Below, piece by piece: positions 44,594-56,500 of a DNA stretch of 64,000 nt (the stretch's first letter is position 1; each line of letters opens with the position of its first letter). The stretch is from assembly GCA_905221605.1 (NCBI GenBank), contig CAJNDS010002103.1, forward strand, positions 475,806 to 539,805, given 5' to 3'. The DNA comes from Symbiodinium natans (taxonomy: Eukaryota; Sar; Dinophyceae; Suessiales; Symbiodiniaceae). The notes beneath the pieces were generated by a model. That model was not told the DNA's origin. It saw only the letters and a program-made list of their open reading frames with translations, and did not search any database. The translations under genes were made by a program, and so were the position numbers.

Positions 44594-47500
44594 GCAGGGA
44601 CAATGTTCTACGGGTACCTTCAGCCCAGAAACACCCCCCACTTAGAACCCAAAATGAAAAACTTTTTTAACGTTCGAAGAGTCCCGTGGCTGAACAATGA
44701 ACTGGCCTAAACCCTATAAACCCTAAATCCTAAACTCGAAACCCGCTACAGCTTGCTCCCACGAGGAGGCAAAAGAACAGAGCCTCTGACTCTGTACCCT
44801 AAACCCTAAGCCCTGAACCCTAAACCCAAAACCCAAAACCCTAAACCCATTGACCTTTCTGGAGGCACAGATGGGTCTGAGGGTTGAATTGGGCACCTCA
44901 GCTAAAGCCATGCTATTGGGGCCAGGGGGACATTTGCAACCCAACTTTGTGGCAAAACTGGCAAAACCCTAAGTCCTAAACCACATGCTTAAGTCCCAAA
45001 GCATGCTGATAACTGATAAAAGGACATCCTAGGGATAGTATAACTACTAACAGTAGTACTTCTGCGAGAAAGATTCCCAACACCAGAAAACTAGTAACTA
45101 GTAATTCCAACAGTCAGAATGTCACTAATAAGACGAACCATACTAATCATATTACGAATACAAATACTGCTCATACAGCCACCTAAGCATATTTTGCGAA
45201 TAATACGACTCATGCCAAACATCCAAAACTAGTACTACTGAGATGCAAATACAGTTAAGTACAACAAAGGTACTTAAGACAAGGAAAGACGCACAACGGG
45301 CACGCCTATTTTCCTTGAGCCAAAATACAATCAGTCATCCGAATCTGCTCTCCTAACCCTACTTGGTATGTACAGCTAAACGGTGGTTTGGGGCCAGTTT
45401 AGTTAACTCCCCCCTTTAGGAGACAGAACGGTGAGACTGGACTAGCAGATTGAGGGCAGGTTGAAACCTGCGCTCAGTAGTGTTGCGCGGTCTGAAGGAC
45501 TCAAGCGCTCGGCATTTCTGATCAGGAATGCTATGGCAACGATTCGTTCTGAAGCCTCACATCCTGTCAGGACTGTGCAGTGGCGTGCTCTGGGATTGAA
45601 GAGTGCAGGGTTACACAACATGTGACCCCATAGGCTGTCGTCGTTTGGACATTGGACAGTCCCTTCCTCATCTTCTACCCACAATATGGGTCCACTTGTT
45701 GGATTTAACGCTACAAGGAGGTTCTTTGAGCCTTCTGCATTGTTGGAGTCTCGGTGGAGCCCCGCGACTACACCTTGCTGCACGATTATGCTTGAGAACT
45801 TGTGTGATGGCATATAACGTCGAAAGAATCGACATATCAACGCCGTTGCATATTGAAATTTGTGTGTGTTTGTCTGCAGGCCAAACACTCCTCCTAAGAC
45901 AAATGCGCCCGCAGAAAATACATGCGAGTCGTGCCCCGGTGCCCCCCTCTTATCAGGACCATGAGGTAACAGCGTCAGTAGCTGCACCAGATGCTGACAA
46001 GTCGGGACCTTTGGGCAACTGCCTGCGAAGACTTCTGCGGCAAGATTTGCCTCTGCAAGTGCGGCGACGGCAGTTTCCAGGTGGGGTCCATCGCTGGATG
46101 CTGTCAAGCCAAACTGTGCGAGAGTATGTGGCCATTCTGCAGGTGGAATGACTTTTGTTAGGCCATTAGCTATCTGAGATTCGCTCTTGCAGTACACGGC
46201 AGTGACTTGTGGCGACTCTAGCTGTTCAGACATTGATGCAACGTTGACCCTGTGGACTCGATTGCAGTGTCTCAGCTTCGCCGAATAGCCTGTAGCCAGG
46301 ACTTTGAGCAAGGTCTCGTTGTCTTGATGGAATACGACGTCGATAGCACGACCGAGGAGATGCTCCATCATGACCTGAATGTTCAAGGCCTCACCAAACA
46401 TGGCGGAAGCCATTGCTATGGCCTCAGCCTCGGGAGTGCTTCTTGCAACACTCGTCTGTTTCTTAGATGCCCACCACAGCGGAAAGCGGAAATCTGTTGA
46501 CCCTATAGTCATGTAGATCCCGCTCGTCGATTTTGCACTATGCGGACAAGAGGCGAAATCACTGTCAGTGAAGATGTGGATCTGGGGAGCTTCGTGATGG
46601 TTCACAGTAGCAGCTAAACATAAGCCTGTTGTACCGTGAAGATAAGAAATCAGGCGAAGTAACTGCTTGTCTTCCCATTTAGTCCACGCGGCCACTCGTG
46701 ACGCTAACCGACCGATTATGAAACACAGATCAGGGCGAGCCAACCGACCCAGCCAAAGTGCTTTCATAAGTACCTTTGCAGCTACATGGCTCAGTGTGCC
46801 GGGTTGCTGCAGGTCCTCATCTGACATTAACGCCTCGGACAAACTTGGGGTTGTGACGTTACGGAGCTTTGCCTTTGGGACATCAGCAAGCTCGCAGTAC
46901 GCCTCGACGACCTGCTCTGCGAAAGCAGACATATCAAGCACAAGAGTTGTGAAGTCACTGCCTCGTTGGATTCGGTGACCTCTGCCAAGGATCCGTGCAT
47001 TCGAGGCTTCGATGTAACATTCGTCTTCCAGCTTGATATGCGCTCTCAGCCTTTTCCAAAACTGTGCATGAAGATGCTTTGCTCCCGACAACGTTAGGTC
47101 ATCTACATACACGTTAAGTAGCAGGGTATGGGAACCCATTTGAAAGATGAAGTTTGAAGGAAACAAATCCATCTCAATGCCACCAAAGGAAGTGAGAACA
47201 GAGGCTAGGTGTTTCTGCCATAGTTTGCCAGCAAGCGGATGGCCATATAAGCTTCGCTTCAACCTTACCACCAACTTCGACCCTGATGGGTACGCTTTGT
47301 GCCATGTGTCCAACCACAGCTCCTCGGGGAGGATAACCCATGTGTCGGGCTCTCCTGCCTCAGCGAGGTCAGCTTGAAGAAATGCCTGAATGGCATCTGC
47401 AAGGCTCACTGCGTTTCCATCTTGGCAGCCGAAAAACAATGCGATGTTAAGGGCAACCAAGGAAGTTGGTGTGGTAGCCACGTCTTCAAAAAGAACATGG

Positions 47501-50500
47501 TTTCCGAACTGGTCAAAAATGCAGTCCCCCCTGTACACGATTCTCCCTTTGAACTTGTGTTCATGCTCAGGGAGTTCGAAATGTTTTATCCCACATAATG
47601 TGAGAAGCTCTGCAATTTTGAGTTTACGGTTTTGCCGTTTTGCATCGGCACGCAAGGAAGACAAAAGACAGACTGTCAAATCATCCCACGTTCCGTTAGA
47701 ACGTAACCCTTCTGCCTCCTTCTTCACGGCTGCAACTCCGCGCGGGTCTGCTTTCCATTCCCGCTTTGTTAAGTTCTTCGTGACCATGGAGGGGATGTGG
47801 CGATGGTAGCGTTGCGGATACCACGCTTCGACGATGTTGTGAGCGAGCTCTCGTGGGTATGCTTCAGTCTGCTTTTGTGAGCCTTCGGCGGCCTCGTGCT
47901 GGTGGCTACCGTCACATTGCAGTTGTCCAAGAAATTGAACAAGTCGCAGATCATTAGTGGCTACGCTCCAGGGCTTGCGGATTGGATGCTCTCGGCCCTT
48001 CACTCCAGCCATGCAGCCATCAAAAGACACTTTGTGTAGACCATGTTCATCCTGAAATTCTTTCCATTCAGGGAGATCCCACCAGCCGGACCCTTTGGGC
48101 CACTCGACTGCGATCCTTCCATGATTTGCGATGGCAGTTGCGAGTACCTTGCGGGCATACAAGAACATAAGCTTGCTCTTCTCTTGGCGATTCCGAAGAC
48201 CCTTTTCGTACTTCGCCCCATGCCTATGGACGTTCATGTTCTGCCACGGACTGAACTCGGTGCACGGCAATGAGAGCCACACATCACAACCTGGCGATGC
48301 TTCGACCTGACCTTGAACTTGTTTGACATGTTCTTCGTTGGACAAATCAATCATGCTTCGGCATAAGCGGACACTGTTGATGCCAATTTCGGATGCAGCT
48401 TGCGAAAGCTCTGAACTGTCGCCACACGCATATTCGAACAACACATCCTTGCCTATGATCGTTTGCACCTTTCTTTGGCGGACTCTTTCCCTGTTGGCAT
48501 CGACAAAGACTTGCGTCACACCGAGCTCGACCTTCGCAACAAGACCTTCTACAGCGGGCTCACTCGAAGGGTGGAGACCAACGCCTTCGGGGAGCTCAGC
48601 TGGAGGAACTGGCTCAGGGGGCTTGGACGTCAACGCAACCCTATCAGCCTTTATCAGGGCATCGAATCTTGCTCGGCATTTAGGACTATGCTTCACGGAA
48701 TCGAAAGTGCACGCTTTGCATCCTGGTGTGGCACCGAACTTAAGAATGCGTTCAAGCGTAATGTACTCTGCGCGCCTTCGAGGAGGATCAGCAGGGGACA
48801 GTGAGCTGAATGGTATGTCCAGCGCTGTGATAGCCTCAAGTTTGGGATCCTGGAACTCGCGAAGAGCAAGATCCGCCGCGGCCTTTAGCGGGAAGGTCTC
48901 AGTCTCTGGGACATGCACTTCCGCATATGGCACGGGGATCATGTCCCTATACCCAATCGACTTGGACTTGACGGCTTCATAGTCTAGCACCCAGATCACG
49001 TCACGATACACAAATCCGTGCTCAAACCTCCAACCTGCAAATAGTCCGGGAGCAGTTGTAGCTTCGAACTTATGCCTGCGGCTGGGGTCATGGATCCTGT
49101 AATGCACCAACTGTCCCAAGGGAAGCCTTGGGCCTTCGAATGGGGAACCAGTTGCAACCTCGAAACGCGACTTGTCTTTGCCCTGCCACGGTACAACTGT
49201 CAAAGTCTGCGCGGCAAACTGCACGGACACATGCCACAGATCTGGAACCACATGGAACCCAGCAGCCAAATGCACCGCGCGAGTCGATTCCTCGAGAGTT
49301 CTTATCTCTCTCTCAAGTTGGGCGTTGTGTGGAAATCTGTTTTCTAGGGTCGCTTCATGCACCCATCCTATTTGTGAGACGGCAGCTATTAACTCCTTTG
49401 CATCATCAGCCTTACACAACACGTTCGGGAGGTGCTTGTATCGGGCGCCTACAAAGGTAAGGAGGTTCTGAGCTGCTCTCTCAGCTGTGCGCGCACAGAC
49501 AAAAGCTCGCAGTGCACCACTATATTCATCCCTGATGACATGGACTGCATGCTCACGCTTCGAAGGGATTATATAGTCTGTTGCAATCCTCTCGCCAAAC
49601 TGTTCAGCAGGAGGCAAGTCACCTCTGTCTTCGAGAGGCTCTGCACGCTTCTTGGTGACTCTTTGTCGATACATGCGGCTTCGCTGACATATCTCACAGT
49701 AGGGATTCTTAGGGATATGCGTCAACTTGTGTGCCATTGAAGAGGCCTCCTTGATGAGTTGCTTCTGACGTTCTGATGTCACGTCCTCTCCTGAGTCCGA
49801 CCCAGAACCTGGCGGAATGGCAGGTGGAGGAAGTGGAGGTGGCGGGACCTCGGGTTCTACTGGAGCAGGAGGTTCCGGAGCCTTCGCTGCTTCAGCAGGT
49901 TTAGGAGCTTTTGCACCTTTGACCTTGTCCTTTGGACTTGGTTTAGCCTTTGGCTTTCTTGCTGAAGAGGACTTTGCCCTAGACTTCAGCTCGTCATCAG
50001 AGTCAGGTGGAGGATCTCTAGACCCGGAGGCGGTCTTTGACGGCACCCCTGGATCCTGCAACAACTCAAGCAAGGTAGACTCCTCCGTGATATGCGGCGA
50101 GGGTCGATACGTGGTGTGCCGTGAAGGCTCTATGGTAGTGCGCGCAAGAGGCTTTGCCTTTCTAGCATCGCTCATGAAGCCAGGCATCGCAACAGTGGAA
50201 GGCGAGACGAATCTGACCTGTTCCCTGAAGATTGGAACATTTCCCTCAACTCTATCGGCACATATGGCGGATTCTTCAATGACCTGAACGTGTTCGACAC
50301 TCGACAGGAACATCGGAAGCTTTCCTGGCAACCATACAAACGGCATAGACTTTGTCTCTACCAACTCACCAAGTGATTTTACACTAGGGCAGTTGTCCAG
50401 GAGATATGCAGAATTGTTTCCTAGAATGGAACCCTCGAAGCCAAGCATGAGCCCTGAATCAACGACACCATTCCCTGTGGAAAAGGATACTGTGGGTGCC

Positions 50501-53500
50501 TGTTCGGCCATGTGTGCGTATGCGTCTTCAGGAATGCCTTGTTCATTGAGGGCTTCACGACTCTCTAGGGATCTACCTGCACCACTATCAGCGATCCACT
50601 CGTGGTAGAACCATCCCTGTTGCGGGTGCTGATGCTGAGATGCTACAAGCAACGGAGTGACAGTGGCGGGACAGGCAGGAGCGCAGATGTTGCTGAACAC
50701 AGTAAACCACCCCGAAACGAACTGGAAGAACCTACTCAATCCTGAACGCTTCCAAAAGGTTGTCTTGCTCGGTGTGGAGGAACCATCGACCGAGGCACCC
50801 CGCGCCGTAGTGGGAAGCAGCAGGGCGACAGCTGCGGCAGAGCTCTTTGCCGTAGCGCTAGCTCCAGTAGTCTTTGACCCTGGGGCCTTGTTACCGGGAG
50901 AGGTCTCATGCGAAAACGGACAATTCTCACCCCGGTTACACGTTCCCTTTGGGAAGAACAGGCATGGTACGGTAGCTTTGGGGGCATTTCCTTTGCTTGG
51001 GGCTTTGCCTTCAGCTTTGGAGCCCTGGCCTTTACCGCCTGATTTCGCCTTTGGCTTGTTTGGTGTTTTCTGTGAATCTGCACCCTTACCACTCCCTTTA
51101 CCCCCCTTTCCCTTGCCATCCTTGTCTTTCCCATCCTTCCCAGAACCTTTGGTCTTGGCCGGAGGGGCTGGATTGGCAGGAGTGGGCTTGTCCGGCTTAT
51201 CGCGGGAACGCTCCTCTTTCTTTGTGGCGGGAGCAGCTTTGGCTTTGGGCTTGATGAGAGTGTCACGAATTGACTCTTCGTTTGCTTCTTCTCTCAGCTC
51301 ATCTAGCAATTCGACAAGCTGCGACCACAACCACGCAAAGGTTCGCTTGTTGCTACCTGGATTGGAGTCTTTGATCTTGTCGACTGCTCTGGAAAGAAGC
51401 CTGCAGTGCTTGAGCTTGGAGTATAACCAGCTAAACAAGGTAGACTCAGCGGGCCATGCTTCGGGACTGAAACCGTTCAAACAAAACTCAACCTTTTCTC
51501 TAAAGGCTTGCAGTTGTTGTTGGCTGAAGCCTTCGAGCTGGATGGCTAAGAGTGTCTGCTGGGAGACTGTCGCCCCCCTGATCCGGTCTACCCGAAACCT
51601 TCGGCTGAGCATTGCCAACAGCGCACGCCCGGAAGGCTGCACGCCTAACGCATGTGCTCGCTCGGTGAACGCCTGGGCAGCGACTCCGTAGTCTCCCTTG
51701 AGGTGTTTTGGATCTGTAAGCTGTGCAGCCAGGAATGCATCAAGGCGGGGAAGGCCGTCAGACGTGACCTGCAGATTGCGCATCTGTCGGTCTCCTATGG
51801 CTGGATCAAGGGCGACCTGGAGCCATCTCAGTATCCTGGCGTTCCCACTCTTGTCTATGCTGCTGAACGATGTCAAAACGCCGTTCCTCCATGCTCGATA
51901 TCCCGCGGCTGTCGAAGGAAGTGCAGGGATTTTCAGGTCTCGAAGATCTTTGTTGTGGTAAGTATCCTGCTCATAGTCTACTTCTTCTTCCCCCGGTGCA
52001 TCGGTGACATCAATGATGGGGTCATCTTCCCTCTCCTCTTCCTCCTCACCTTCCTCGTGTTCGGACCCGATGTCGTAGTGCATCGGAGGGTCTGGGGGAT
52101 GCGCGACTGAAGGAGGTTTGGGAGTGGAGAAGACGTTGAAGGGATTGTCACTCGAAGAACCCTTCTTGGATCTAGACGGAGCCGGCAAACCAACACCGGT
52201 GAAAACTGGCAACCTGGGTGCGCAGAAGCATCCAAACCGATTTGGAACAGGCGCAGCAGCCACACCAGCAGATCTTTGACCTTGAGTCGCTGAGACCTTT
52301 GGACTCTTATGCTTAGGGGAGGGTGTCCCGTTTCGGAGCCCCGAACCTTTCGCTTTGCTTTTAGGCTTGGATGCTTTGGGACTGACGATTTCTCGCAACT
52401 CCTTCATTGTCTCACCAACACTTGCAGCCAAGGCCTTGAGGGCTTCACTGATCTCCGTGCCATTTTGGTCCTGAGCCCTTGAGGCCTGCGACACTCGCTC
52501 TGCGTGAAGGTGGGATGTGTCGGCTTGGGACTGTTGTTGAGCTTTGATGCTTTGCATCTCAGCTTGGATCATCGCAATCCGCTTCATCATTTCTTCCTGC
52601 TGCTCCTCAAGCTCACGATTCCTAGCCTGAAGTGAGGCAATGGTTTCGTTTGCTTGTGCAAGATGCTGACCGGCTTGTTCTGAAACACTCTGGACCTGTC
52701 TCTCAGCTTCAGCCCTAACGCGCTCTGCATACTCTTGTGCGTGCTGCATGGCTTCATGTTGAGCAGAAGTGACAGCGCTCTGAACATATGCCTGAGCCTC
52801 ACTCTTTGCAACCTGCACGTATGCCTGAGCTTCATGCTGAACGTTCTGGGCAAACACCTGAGCGTCCTGTTGAATGTTTTGTGCTTGCGCTTGTGCCAGC
52901 TGTGCAGCAGCAACGGCCTGAGAATGTGTTCGGGAATCAACCCCATGAAGATGCAATTCCTGACGACTCTGATGCAGGTGCAACTCTGGGGCAATGCGCT
53001 GAACATGCTGATGCAAGTGCACATCCGGGGTGGTTGTCCCATCGCCCGGTGCAAGCGAAACAGGTTGACTTGCTGGTGCAGGACTTGCAACTTCACATGC
53101 ATAAGCAGGCGGAGGCAACAAAGCTTGCATCCTAGAGGAGAAAGAGCGATTTCGGGAACTAGCTAAGGCATAGGGTTGAGAGGACCTTCCCCTTCCGGTT
53201 GAAACGGCTCTTACGGGAGTGGAATCACTACTGCTCTCTCCTACCCTTGCTTCTTGTGCCCTTACAGCACTGAGTGCCCGCGCCTGTTGTGTAGGCGGCG
53301 TGCTGGAAGTGGACACCTGGAGCGAGGAATCAGTAGTTTCGGGACTCATCGCCATGGTGCCAGGCAATAGAAAACCCAGGTTCCCCTGAAGGTCAGCAGC
53401 TCTCTTTTAGCGTTTTACAGGGACCGCAGCCACAACAGCACAGTGGGCACGAGATCAGTCAGCCACGTATTCGGCGATACCAAAATACCGTGAACACCAT

Positions 53501-56500
53501 ACGCCTCGACGTCCCGCACGATGTCTGATCTGTCATCCAAATGACACGCAAAGTGATCCGACCGCCGGTCCATCAAACGCTTAATGAAGGCTCCTTTTCC
53601 AGGACGGCCCGTTGGAGAGCTAGTGATGTAGACTGGCACGCCCGGAAGCTCCGAAGCCATCGACTGACGCGTTTCTTTGGCCCGTTCTGTCCCAGAGTAA
53701 CTCGTGCAAATAAACTTCAGCTTCACGTGGCTCGGACGCTCTGCGTTCAAACGGTCCAAAAAATCTCGGCTGTCCTGAAAGTGGATGTTGAGCACCCCGC
53801 TGAAATCCAATGAAATCAGGACAGGGATGTCCTCACGCACTTCGACCACTTCCAAAGGTGCAACACGCGGCGCGGCAGAAGAAGAAGATGAGAGCGCCTG
53901 ATTATGCTCTCTCCACTCTTCAGTAGTCCACCGGTTTATGGTTTCTCTATCTGAGTGTTGTCCCAATTCAACCTGTTCCCTGAACGAATCCGCTATGGTT
54001 GGATACTCTCTTTCGTCCAACTCCCAGTCCTGCGGTGGTCTGGACTCGGGTCGGGCCTTTGCTTTGGGACGATACACAAGAAGATCTGCTGCAGCCTCCG
54101 GTGCACGTGACGGACCTGGTGTTCCGGGCAAGGTACTTGCCTTGGGAGGAACCGGGGTTCTATTACCCTTATGTTTAGGTCGTGCCCTAGGAGGTGCAGG
54201 GGTTCGATCACCCTTATGTTTCGGTCGCGGTCTAGGAGGTACCGGAGTTTGGTCAGAACCCTCAACCAAGGAACGAGGCGGAGATCTGGAACGCACTGCG
54301 ACAGGAGGAGTCCTCGGAGCCGGTATCTCAGGCTCCGGCGAAGGTGCCTGAAGCACTCCCCTGACCTCTTCCAGGGTATCCTCGACGAACGTAGCGTAAG
54401 GATGATATGGCAATGCCTCCGTGCCCTCGAGCTCTCTTTCTCGAGTTCGGACCAGCCGTATGGCCCCAGACTGTTGCTGAGTACCGATGAGAAGCTGCAC
54501 CAGCGCACGGATGACCACCAAGAGGACAGCTTTCCTCCGACGGAACTCAGACGAGCCTTTGACCGCAGGCGAGTTCGTGGCCCTGGAAAAAGCAGCAGTC
54601 ACACGCTCCACAAAGGACTCTTCAGAGGTCACGCGTTCCCACGCCTGCAAAAAAATCGTTCCAACCCATGGTACCAGAGACAATTGCACAGCCTGATTCG
54701 GGCGGCGACCCCTCTAAGCCTAATTCGGGCGGCGACCCCAACAAGCCTAGAAAGTGGCCAGAAGAATGTGTGCAGAGTGCCTGAGCTTGACTACCTTGCC
54801 GGGATTCCTCAGATGGGATATTGGGGCAATGCAGGTCTTTCAACTAACGACACGCACTCAACCGGCTGTCTGAGCCAATGCACACGGATGAGAGTGGGGA
54901 AGACCCGCGACTCTCTTTGCTTTGACCCTGAAACCTCTTAGGGATTGGGACTTTGTCCGATGTTGCGTTCACAGTGCGTGGTCAAGCCAACGGCACTGTG
55001 GGTTTGCTGTTGGCGGAGTGATGGGCTTAGTCTCAACCCGAAGGGAGACCACAAACCACGCGAAGATCGAAGTCTGAACTGAACCTGCTGTTTGGGCAGT
55101 TCGAGGCGAAGCACACGGTGATGCAGTGATGCTTCGTCAGACGCCTAGGGTACCCACAAGGCCTAGCCTCCCTAAACCGTGCACGGGTTCACAGGAGAGG
55201 GTACAAAGGCAAGATGTTCAGGAATGTTTGAAGTGAAGTCCGAAAGTCAGAACCAACCAGGGCAAGAGAGGCGAGCACCTCGACACCGCAGCGGAGATGC
55301 GCAGCCACACGATGTACCTGGATGTCACGGAAAGTATTGAGGCAATCTAGGGACCCACCTATCGTCGGCGTACGTTAAAGCACGGACAAGGACCCTAAGC
55401 TGCCAGTCAAACGATACCTCTCTGTAGTGATTAGCAAGAAGATTACTCACGAACCTTCTCCACCAATTTAGCGGATGAGCAATCAACAAACGCGTGATGC
55501 GTTTCTCACGCAAGGCCTTAATGAAATGAACCCAAATGTGGAGGTGTGTTGCGTAATGCTCTTCCGGCTCAGTGCTTTGCATGCACGATCGAAGATTTCG
55601 AGATATGGAATGCCACGTGGAAAGCCCAACGGTGGCTTGCAGGTGAAGTGAATGCAATTGCTGAGCCTGGCTCTGGCTCGACACAATGCTGGATGTGAAG
55701 TATGAATGAGGCAGGGCCAGCGGCTCCTGTCGCGCAATTTCAAGCACACTCTCAAGGCAGGTGTGCGGTTATGGAGGGGGCACTATGGCGGCGCGCGGCT
55801 TTGCCTACGTTCCTACCAAAGTGACCACGTAGCTTGAGGCTGTTAACCAGTTAAGTACAACAAAGGTACTTAAGACAAGGAAAGACGCACAACGGGCACG
55901 CCTATTTTCCTTGAGCCAAAATACAATCAGTCATCCGAATCTGCTCTCCTAACCCTACTTGGTATGTACAGCTAAACGGTGGTTTGGGGCCAGTTTAGTT
56001 AACTAATACTAACTAAGTCTCACACGCAATACTAAACCACTAAGAATGCAGATGATAGTAGCAAGACTCACAAGACTCTGCATACGAATACTAAAAGGAC
56101 CAAAGATACAAATTGCACTACTACTAGTAACATTATCATCTCTACAAGAATTTTAGCATACTCATGACACGAACAACAAGGTTGCCCCTTGAACCCCTCA
56201 AGAAAATATTCCTAAATTTACCTCTCTTAAACTCCATAGGCGTAATTGTAAAAATCTCCCAAGGGTTTACCCAGACAATAACCACGCAAATGGTAACGGC
56301 CTGTACCCTATACCCTAAGACCTAAACCCTAATATTGGGGCAGGAATAAGTACTAATAACATTCCCTGATGGTCCCTTTGTAATTGTACTATAAGAACCG
56401 CCCAAAACCCTTTTCTAATGATTCAGGCGACTTTTGGCTATTTTTGGGGTTACAAACCTACACCCTAAACCCTAAACCCTAAACCCTAAACCCTACACCC

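Larger units (their letters stand above)
45253..56004 (-). mobile_element. Ty1/copia-type LTR retrotransposon, apparently complete
   Basis: A 10,752-bp element has 156-bp LTRs that are identical by eye at both ends, a 5-bp target duplication (AATAC at 45248-45252 and 56005-56009), a polypurine tract, a candidate primer-binding site and two long uninterrupted frames on the minus strand. The domain order protease, integrase, reverse transcriptase, RNase H is that of copia (Pseudoviridae-type) elements. The intact frames and identical LTRs indicate a recent insertion. Extra domains (HAD-like, CCCH finger, cytosine-methyltransferase-like, TET/JBP-like dioxygenase) enlarge it well beyond a typical 5-kb copia element. 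It contains none of the telomere-like repeats of the host DNA. Confidence 0.95.

Noticed and set aside
50657-51691. 344-codon plus-strand frame inside the retrotransposon
   Set aside because: It is the antisense of the Gag-protease part of the polyprotein; the composition (Leu/Pro/Ser-rich) follows from the sense strand and no independent motif is seen. The same applies to the other plus-strand frames at 45.6-54.9 kb.
55325-55747. 140-codon ORF in the retrotransposon leader as a third gene
   Set aside because: It starts with GTG, lacks motifs and has random-looking composition; left as leader sequence.
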